Below, piece by piece: positions 45,601-53,907 of a stretch of DNA of 53,907 bases. Every line of letters begins with the position of its first letter. The stretch's first letter is position 1. Below the pieces are notes generated by a model. That model worked only from the letters and a program-made list of their open reading frames with translations, was not told the origin of the DNA and ran no database searches. Origin of the DNA: Acanthaster planci (Eukaryota > Echinodermata > Asteroidea > Valvatida > Acanthasteridae); the NCBI RefSeq assembly GCF_001949145.1, contig NW_019091372.1:75587-129493 (forward strand). The letters run 5' to 3'. The translations under genes were made by a program, and so were the position numbers.

Positions 45601-48600
45601 TGATTGGCAAACGTTGCACATGAGTCCCAGAGTACCGTCAGAAGATTTGCAGTTTATTTTGTACTCTGTTTCCATAGTGACCAGTCGCTTCGTTTTTTTT
45701 TTTTTTGCATAGAATTATGTCGGTTACAATTAACAGTCTGTGAATGCTACTCTCGACGTCACCTATACACTATGCCCTTGTTATGACATGTTTCTTTGTC
45801 GGTGATGGCCTACCGTCGCAGTTCAAAATAGATTTACAGACTAGAAACACCGCCCGACATCAACTACACCAACATTTTAGTTTATCAGCGGTCGCAGCAC
45901 GCAAATTTTAAATAATAGCCAAAGGTTTATGTGAATATTGGACCCTTGTCTTCAACTGCGATTGAATCGCAAAATTATTGTTGCGTCAGTAGAATTATTT
46001 AATACCAGAAAGTTCTTGAAGAGCTTTCGACAAATACGTTCGCAAAACGGAGGGGCGAAGTCCAACATGATTCAAAGAAGAATGCACTTTTGCATGACTT
46101 ATTTTGATAAAAGCTGCATTAGCGCTGCATCTGGTGAGGAATTAACAACACTGGCGCCGTTACTGCATTCTTTGAAAAAGGATTTTTTCTCTCGTGTCGC
46201 CGCTCACTGCAGCCCGACTCTATTGTGAGAAAAATGACTATTGTGACTCAGGTAGCCGACAAGATGGACAAATACTTATGCAATAATGTAAAAGTATTTT
46301 TCATTTACATGCGTTTGTACATGCTGCACAGTTTGAGTTCAAGTTTGTGACCAACTGAAGTATGAAGACCGTTTCCCCTTTATGGAGGCGATATGCCAGT
46401 CACATTTTATTCAAGTCTTAGTTTAGTCGGCAAAGTAAAGACAAACAAGAAACAGGCATGAGGAAAAAGACCAATGGAATAATCATACAACAATTTTAAA
46501 ACTATGGATAACTGAAATGAGAGGAGCTTGGAACAGCTGCGTGTGCGCTGTATATCCTTGGAAGATTTTCCTGAAAACACTTTAACACTAAACTCTTGAA
46601 AACGACAGCCGACAGTACAGCAGTCCATGTCATCAATTTACGAGTTACAAATTACCTTCATGCTCTCAATGTATGGTTTCAAGCGAAAACTATTTCTGTT
46701 AGATCATCCACAGGGACTTGGCTACCCGCAACATCCTCTTGGATGAAAATTTGACTTGTAAAGTCTCAGATTTCGGCTTTTCACGTGATGTCTTCACCCA
46801 GAATTTCTACCAGATGTCGTCATCGGTAAGTGATCATTACTATATGCGTAATCGCTATAGCTCCAACGATTACCTTCGTATTTGGGATTGACGATGAACA
46901 TTTCCAAGTGCATGTACCTTCAGTGGAAAGGAAAAGAATGTGATCAGTCAGTGCATGGCATTACGGCGCCATTACACTGTGCTGCTTGGCCTGGCGCAAT
47001 TACAGAACGATTTCAGCTGACGGTTTCATCACCGCTACGCGGCTTTCGGAGTTGATGCACTGATGTGTCAAAGGTCTCCGCCTGAGTGTGCTTATAGCTT
47101 GGCGTACCGCAATGGATACGAGCTTACCAACAAACAGGGAATTTCGAAACGAAGGAAAATCCATTTTCTAAGCAAGTTCACAGAAGCACTGCAAAGGTCA
47201 TTATAAGCTAGAAGCGAGTACCGGAATGTTACGATAAAATTAGGTTGAGACATGTTTTGGTTTGTTTTCACCTTTTGTTTTGCTTTTTTTGGGGGGGGGT
47301 CTTGAATCAGGGGGCTGTTCCAGTCCGCTGGATGGCTCTAGAATCCATCGTCGACGATATTTACACCACCAAGAGTGACGTGTGGTCTTATGGGATCCTG
47401 GTATGGGAGATGATCACCATGGGTAAGGAAACTTGAGTGTCTGTCCAACCATTAGGCTATAATATGACATTCATGCATCAAAGTCCGGGATCCTTCTCCC
47501 CTTCCAAAATGAGAACAGTTAGGCAAAGAAAAGTGCGGCGATCTAAGAATGAAATTCTACACCAAGATAAAGAAGCCATGATGAATGCCTGTGGAAATCT
47601 CGAATTCTTAATTTTTTATTGCAATTGTTTATTTTCATCGTTTCAATATTAATTAATATCCAAGTAGTTTCTGTCGAAACTGTATTTCTCATTTCGGTAA
47701 TAGTCTTTGACATTCATCTTCAAAAGTTCAAAACTTTATTAATTACAAATAACAAGTCGGTTAGTGGTCTTTACAGTGTCAATTGCTGCATTGTTCACCA
47801 ATTCTTAATGAAACATGACAAAGGAAATTCTCAATAAGCGTCATTTGACCATGGACCCGTCTTTCTGAATACTGCAGGAACCCATCCTTACCCTGGGATC
47901 AAGGTCACAGACCTCATTGACGCTCTAAAAGACGGCAGACGTTTGCCCAAACCCTCTTACTGTGGTGGCGAACTGTGAGTTTTGATAACATTACTCGGAC
48001 CTCTCAGTCATGCAACAGCGCGCTCAAGGCGAGCCATGCAGCTGTCGATCCTCTGTCCTTTTTTTTCAGTTTATTTTCAATACTGAAGCGTTCTAAAGAT
48101 TCTTTATATTTAGTTTCTCATGTCAGGTATGCGAATACCTGATGGAATTGCGCAATCAGGGATATACTTTTAATATAATCCGTGAATGAGGCACGCACAA
48201 AGTTAATAGAGCAGATCATAATTGCATGGACTCAGAGGCCAGGCAGAGATTGCGAAATTATATGACGTGCTTTTGTTTCAACTTGGGGTTTTCACCGACT
48301 TGCGAAATATCTAAGACTACCGGCAAGGAAAACGATGCATATAATATTATAAGGCCTATACACGCGCTGTCGGAACATGTCGCGGGTTCGGTAGCTCTTT
48401 TGTTCAACTATGAATGTCCTCCTGTCGATGACGAGAAGAAAAGCTTTTATTTTTTGTGGTTGGGTTCAACAGACTTTCGCACAAATAAACGTTGCTGTGT
48501 ATATTACATTCGAAGTAGGTCCTCATCGCATATGTTCTTTATACAACTGTACAAAAATTCTAAAAACGTCCGCCCCGACGAGAACATGCCAGGTCGGTGC

Positions 48601-49276
48601 GATTGGCCGATCTGCAAGATAGCCCGATCGACCACAGCGGCATTATCGTTGAATCATGCCATAAGATCGAGCGATGGCGCGAACGATCCTACCCAACATC
48701 CACACTACCAGTTCCAATTAGATTTACAGACCTATTGTTCACCTTTAGCACTTGTGTCTTTGTGCGCAGATATAAAATAATGAAGGAATGCTGGCATCCG
48801 ACACCGACCTGTCGTCCGGACTTTGCGGATATCTTGCAGACAGTTGAGTCTATGTCTAGTGACCCAACAGTACGTTGTGCACTAACCCTTTGTACCGTGC
48901 TTGAGACTGTGTTATGTAAAGCGCATTCGGGAGGTTTTTCAATGCTGGTTGTTCACAAACTACTCTCTGATGAAAACTTTCATTTAGGTTTACTACCAGA
49001 AAATATTGTTTGTCAGTTTTCACTGCATTAAATTGCAGTATAATTTGAAAGTAAAACCAAAAACACAGCATGGTACACGGTGCATTAATCATTTTCTTAA
49101 CTTTTGAATTTCAACTCAGGGAAACCTTAGTCTATCTCATTTCAGGCGCTCGTTTTAACCTTACGGCAGAAATTCACTCCAGATTGTGTCATGAATTCTT
49201 TGTCTTCTTTTGTTTTCCTGCACAGGAATATCTTCAAATGACAAAATTCACACCAGATTACGACGGTTACCAGTGA
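39671..49276 (+). CDS. Ig receptor gene B: receptor tyrosine kinase with two Ig-like domains
   Basis: Exons 39671-39725, 40260-40307, 40863-41153, 41686-42051, 42531-42688, 43112-43307, 43685-43786, 44112-44284, 46703-46825, 47311-47422, 47878-47974, 48770-48869, 49226-49276; phases close to 623 residues. A signal peptide ([10 protein letters not shown]) precedes a short exon, two single-exon Ig-like domains (VQFVCSP..IRWFLNG..LLECRM; YEFSCQT..VEWTL..LVCSIS) and a span ([22 protein letters not shown]). The kinase has [15 protein letters not shown] (Lys368), the helix-C Glu382, HRDLATRN (Asp468), DFG (486-488) and [10 protein letters not shown], so it should be active. The short kinase insert and motifs resemble FGFR/VEGFR-class kinases. 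The tail ends with YLQM (YxxM, a PI3-kinase SH2 site type). Exon 2 (16 residues) is the least certain. Intron 8 carries nested MITEs. Confidence 0.85.
44497..44825. mobile_element. MITE family A copy interrupted by family B
   Basis: The outer arms (tttgcaaagcgttgaccaat..gtcgaccc on the left; attggtcaaggcgttgcgaa on the right) are inverted repeats of each other and match the element at 1453-1648. Between them, at 44592-44733, sits a family B element (agtaccgaagtg at its left end, cacttcgctact at its right). It is flanked by TA on each side if the terminal G/C is counted in its ends. It lies in the intron before the catalytic-loop exon of gene B. Confidence 0.75.
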
Positions 49277-49453
49277 AAGGAAGCACAGTGATCACAGATC
49301 ATCAGTCATCAATTTCGGTCCCCTTTCACGTGTCGTTGCTCAACGAAGCACATCAAAATTAAAGTTCTGGAGACAGGGAATTGTTAGTGTCATCCAAAAA
49401 ACTTTTTTTTCACGAACACAAAATACATCTTGTACACATACATAGCTGGTACA

Positions 49454-49459
49454 AATAAA
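49454..49459 (+). terminator. Poly(A) signal of gene B
   Basis: AATAAA, about 178 bases after the stop of gene B. An ATTAAA-like word about 100 bases earlier is an alternative. Confidence 0.5.
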
Positions 49460-50531
49460 TTAAATGGAATTTAAACGTTTGGATTAAGTAATCATGAAAC
49501 ACATTTTTTAATTATTGTGAGGGTTCCTTTGGGAGCACCGTACATTGTTTACTCTTGCGTTACTATGGTTATCTTACTCGTGTGTCTTGCTTGTACTCCA
49601 GGTATTAACGTTTATAGTCCGGTCATTTTAATGCATGTATCACCACTCTCGCGATTCTATAATGCCAAAACTCTTTTCAAAATAGGAGGGTTATTCATTT
49701 CTCAGGAAACGTATACGCTTACAGTTTGGGTCTCACCCACAATGTAACAGGTCCGGGGGGGGGTGGGGGGTGGCTGAAGAGGGCCAACGAAAGCAGCTGG
49801 CCACTTTTACGGCAAAAACCATGATTGGTGTTCTTTTTGTGCTTCACCCCTCCCTGATTGGTTCTGTGGCGGACGGTGCGGAGGGTAAGTAAGAATTTCG
49901 GGGACAAATAGCACAACACGCTGGCGAATGGATGTGACCTGTAGAGCGTCAACTTATCCATCTTGAGCAGAATCATCGCTTCCTATCAGTTGAAAAGAGC
50001 CAAGTTGCTCGGTAGTGTTCCTTTTGGTGGTATATAGCGATGCGATTGTAACGTATGCATTTTACAGCCGTGTTTGAGTCAGCAAAGGGCAGTTCCGGCC
50101 ACAGGAGCGTCCGTTGTAGGAATGTTTCGCGTTATCTATTTTATTCGGGCCCAGATCTCTGTGGGACACTGGGTGTCAGTTTCTCTTATCTATTCAGGGT
50201 TGTTTTGAAATGCTTTCTTTGAATAAAAAGTAGCCTACTTTGATAAATGTTCCGTGTGCCATCATCGCTCGCTGTTTGCTTCGTATTAGTACGCGAGTGG
50301 TTGTTTACACAGTACTGGCAGGTGCGTTGCACCAGCGGCTGACTGACAGAATAGAGTTACTCCCAGATACTCAATCCTGGCGTTCGGTAAATTGGAGATT
50401 AAAGATAAAGAATGTGTGGTGTTGCTATAATATTTTGATTATTTTGAATATTGATTTTTAAGTGGAATTATTACGAACTACATGGAAATCAAGAAGTGCA
50501 GTTTTAGAGATCATGTACTTGATGATTCAAG

Positions 50532-50955
50532 AAAAAGTAAACCCCAGTGTAAGGTGATTGTTCACCGAAATCTTGCAATCCAGAAAAATTGTATTGATCT
50601 ATTCTCGTGTTGATGAGTAGGGTGTCTGGCTATAATCCTGAAAATTGGATCTCAAGATATCGCCCAATACAGATGGCTATTTGTCTGCACAGGCTGGAGA
50701 TTCATAGCTCATAAATTGAATTTTACATGCCTTCGTTGTGTTCAATCATGCTTATGAGCAACGAAGCTCCTGCCAGAGCGGACAGCCATCTGTAATGGGT
50801 GATATCTTCTGATCCAATTAATCAAGATCAACTGGTATCCTTCTTTCCGGATAATTATTGCTAAACACCCTACTCATCAACAGGCAAATACAAATTCTCT
50901 GAATTTCAGGATGTGGGGGAACAATCACCTTAAACTTTGATTTACTTCTTTTTTT
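50532..50955. repeat. Long imperfect palindrome (fold-back element)
   Basis: The left half (aaggtgattgttc, gatgagtagggtgt, ttggatc, acagatggct) is the reverse complement, in order, of the right half (agccatctgt, gatccaatt, acaccctactcatc, gaacaatcacctt). The centre lies near 50745 and the arms are about 200 bases each. Divergence between arms is moderate, so it is not recent. No protein is encoded; a MITE or other fold-back transposon is most likely. Confidence 0.8.
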
Positions 50956-52160
50956 AGCTACCCGGTAAAATCCCAGAACTACTCTCCTTGTAAACTGGCT
51001 AAGCTTGTATTGCTGCCACATGGTAAAATTAGATTCCTATAACTTTGTGGCAAGCACAATTTAATTAATCAGTAAGACCATTCAAATAAACAAATTTATA
51101 AACCGTACCCGTTTGTTGTCCTGCTATCCTAAATTTCTTTATTTAGCGACATCATTATATTATCAAACAGTCAAGTAACTATTCTTGACACTCGTAAAGC
51201 AGAGTTAGCACAGGACAGTTGACGAAACAACGTTGAAGCCGGTTCCCAGGTGGTTTCTCTTTGTGGTAATAAGCTACAGTACGTCAACATTTACAAATGA
51301 AAGCAACGACAAAGATACAACAATTGACCCAAGACTGAATAGCGTGATTAACAGCGGCTACAATATGTTGAACCTGTGATGTTTATTGATCACACTCACT
51401 TATGCTGCAACACTTCGGAGCGATCACAGCATGAGGCTATCAAATTTAAAACATTTTCATAGCTCCATGACGCAGGTAGATCGCATCAGGGCCGCCATGA
51501 GATAAAAATCTGTTTGAATTTACTTTTGAGAAAACGAAATAATAAGATAATTATGGCAGTGAAGAAGTGAGCATATCAAATTTCTTGAAAAGGTCTCTAA
51601 AATCAGTTTTCAGAGAGGGGCAAAATCACAGCACAAAAATTTCATATTTTTCAAATGACACGATAGCCAAGGGATACAGGCTAACCCTCCTCCCAAAATC
51701 GAGTTTGAGCTGCCTGATCTTTTTGGTTTTCAGTTTCAATATTTTGCCTGAGGCTGCCTTGTCTATAAAGATGGTCTGTGGAGACGGTCCTGGCGGCTGT
51801 TGTCCAGGTTTCTGATAACAGACGGGATGTCTATAAGTATAACATTCAGTAAAAACAAATTAAGAATCTGAACAACAATCGCTAACAGAAAATAAAAATT
51901 TCAAGAACAAGTCGAAACGCCGCGGGCGACCGTAAAAAAGTAGGCGTGGGGTCTATGTCACAATCATGCGCAAAAACACAAGGCTGCACGCACAGAGCAC
52001 GTGGGTAACCTTTGAAGGCTGCGGAGCCTACCCGTCTACCAACACACGTGGGTATTGTGAACGCGATTGTCACACACAACGGCTTGGCAAGTGTGCAACA
52101 GCCTGAACGGTATCTCTACACTGCCTGGAATTTGCATTAGAAAAGTGTACGAGAGTCATC

Positions 52161-53907
52161 ATGGAAGGTGCTAAATTGAGATTGCCGCTAATACTCGTCA
52201 GCCTGACAACCCTCTCACATGGAAGACATATAGGTGAGCAAATGTTTTTATTCGGTTTGTTATTTATTTTGTTTTCCTGGTGGTGTCTTAGCGGCAAAGA
52301 TCCGTCCTGGATAAGTTATGCGCCAGCTAGTACGTCGCACGTTTAAAGCACATTAAGTGCATGCCTATTCTTTATGAACTACCCATCAACAATATGAAAG
52401 GTGGGGAGAAACAACAATTTTTTAAAGTCTTGGATCTCGGGGGATTTTCGCCTGTGGTCAATCAATTTTCGTTTTTACTGTCTGCTTGGGAATTGCATGC
52501 TTAGGTTGGAGTTAAGCGTTATAGTGTGCTCTGTGTCGAGAATTATCTTCATTGAAAATTCTATGACATTACCACAGTTCTTTCTGCGCTAATTTAATTT
52601 CGTGATTTCGGTCCCTGCAGATTCTAAAGAAGCACTGTATACTCACACCCACCAGGCCTATCTACAGAGAGGCTTTACCCAAGATGTCAGGTGTCTTACG
52701 AGATTGGGAAATAACGAGCGAGTTCGATCAGTAACCTGGCTAGAATTAGGTGGACTGTACCCAGTACAGATCGCCCGGTACGTCATTCCTGGATTGGGTA
52801 CTAATTATACAAGAGACCATCACTATGGACTGACGGAAACATACAGTCTAGTCATTGGAGAAGCTAGAATAAATGACAGTGGGTTCTACGGATGCAGGGT
52901 AACACTTCGCACCGGACAAGCCCTCGACCCATATGAAATTACCATAACCGTCGTGGGTGAGTTTGTTTTTGTGCTTAATAATATTTTGTTTTCTTGACTT
53001 GTGTGGGTGTTTCCATTTGGCTTAATTGCTCACCAAAAATTGGGGAAAAAATACTTATTTTCATGCAACAAAGCATGATGGTTCCTTGTTCTGAAGACCA
53101 GCGGTTGTTAAAAAGATTTCCGTAAAGGCATTTGCAAAACAAAATAATAACTTCAACAAAACCGGTGAAATGTGTAAGAGGACCAAGATACCGACTAGTT
53201 TCCAAAAACACAGTTACAATTTCCATACAGATTTTAATACCGTGATTGCATAATTTACTTGTACCAACATTGCGTTCATTGAAAGTCCTTGCAAACGAAT
53301 CAGATGTGCTTGGAACCTACAACCTAAAGATGCATGTCTAATTAGGCATTTGTGCGAAATATATATTTCGTAGACAAGTCTCAACTCTAAGATTACGTCA
53401 ATGTAAAAGTCTTTTTGATAGAATAATTCATTGTGATTTTTAAAGATTTTGCTCTGCCGTGTTAGCAATGCATGGGTGCCCAATAGTTAACCGAACAATT
53501 TTAAATTTTTTTTTAACTTAGCCTGCTTTCTATGCGCCATCAGATCATATTAGTGTATACGTCTGAGGTTTTACGGTCCAAAATTTCACATGATTACAAA
53601 TGTCCCTAGGGCACTGTTTACACAGGTAAACCACTTCACTTATGAAAAAAGGACAAAATTTGCTCTTTTGCGATTACTTTTGTTCCAGATACGACATTCC
53701 CTGAAAACCTGGACCCGCAGAATATCACGGGATTTAATCTTCAGCGAGGACAGGAACATGAATTCCAGTGTCCGCTTTCATCCTCCGATCGGTCCAGAAA
53801 TACCACTGTTTACTGGTGCGAGGACGTCGATGGAGAGACGAGAATCATGGATGTCAAGTTTTCTGACGGGGAAGTGTTGGTAAATAAAAACTACCTTGGG
53901 GGCTACG
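52161..53907 (+). CDS. Ig receptor gene C, 5' part (continues past the window)
   Basis: Exons 52161-52233, 52621-52956 and 53689 to the window end are joined in phase 1. Exon 1 is a signal peptide (MEGAKLRLPLILVSLTTLSH). Exon 2 is a V-type Ig domain with TQDVRCLTRLG, VTWLELGG and NDSGFYGCRV, carrying the usual Cys, Trp and Asp-x-Gly-x-Tyr-x-Cys. Exon 3 begins a second Ig-like domain (HEFQCPLSSSD, TTVYWCED) cut off by the window. The layout, phases and domain order follow genes A and B, so it is a third tandem member. Its membrane span and cytoplasmic module are not visible, so whether it carries a kinase, a propeller or something else is unknown. Confidence 0.75.

Larger units (their letters stand above)
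49277..52160. other. Spacer between Ig receptor genes B and C
   Basis: 3' flank of gene B and 5' flank of gene C. The main structure is the long palindrome near 50.7 kb. A G-rich run lies at 49753-49770. No exon is recognised. Confidence 0.5.

Noticed and set aside
43862-46702. Possibility that gene B's kinase is split into two genes by the large intron 8
   Set aside because: Exons on both sides are in phase and together form one complete kinase domain in the canonical order, so one gene is simpler.
1-53907. tRNA, rRNA, CRISPR, operon or viral features
   Set aside because: Looked for by eye on both strands; no tRNA box B pair with a cloverleaf, no direct-repeat/spacer array, no Shine-Dalgarno spaced genes and no viral proteins were found.

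Overview
This is eukaryotic DNA. Genes are split into many short exons with consensus GT-AG introns, exon phases join cleanly, and the spaces between genes carry short inverted-repeat transposons. The gene families (MAPEG/TMEM79-like membrane proteins, a TSP1/CUB secreted protein, a non-Rh ammonium transporter, a monocarboxylate-transporter-like carrier, Ig-domain receptors including a receptor tyrosine kinase) and the many palindromic ACATGTACATGTA words suggest a marine invertebrate deuterostome. An ambulacrarian (echinoderm or hemichordate) is my first guess, but the sequence alone does not settle it. All gene models are manual: exons were joined by splice consensus, reading phase and protein-family logic, with no transcript evidence.

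Layout. (1) 1.7-11.4 kb, plus strand: three tandem two-exon TMEM79-like genes. The middle copy is a mosaic, with exon 1 like copy 3 and exon 2 almost identical to copy 1, as expected from unequal crossing-over in intron 1. (2) 12.1-19.7 kb, minus strand: a 13-exon gene for a secreted protein of about 743 residues with signal peptide, one TSP1 repeat and five CUB domains. (3) 21.8-27.3 kb, minus: an Amt-family ammonium transporter with two possible C-termini. (4) 29.4-32.2 kb, minus: a four-exon MFS carrier of the monocarboxylate-transporter type. (5) 34.2 kb to the window end, plus: three consecutive Ig-domain receptor genes.

The Ig receptor cluster is the most unusual part. Gene A (34.2-37.7 kb) has two Ig domains, one membrane span and, predicted inside the cell, an NHL-like beta-propeller encoded by a single 857-nt exon. 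Gene B (39.7-49.3 kb) has two Ig-like domains, one membrane span and a complete tyrosine kinase. Gene C (52.2 kb onward) has a signal peptide and two Ig-like domains before the window ends, so its cytoplasmic part is unseen. All three use phase-1 exon boundaries in the extracellular part, which permits domain exchange without breaking the frame. I infer a tandem receptor family in which similar ectodomains are joined to different intracellular modules; a role in immune or cell-cell recognition is possible but unproven.

The rest is introns and intergenic DNA with MITE families (one copy nested in another), a LINE reverse-transcriptase tail, a long palindrome near 50.7 kb, a 72-bp tandem repeat containing TTAGGG/CCCTAA, and smaller repeats. 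No tRNA, rRNA, CRISPR or viral genes were seen.
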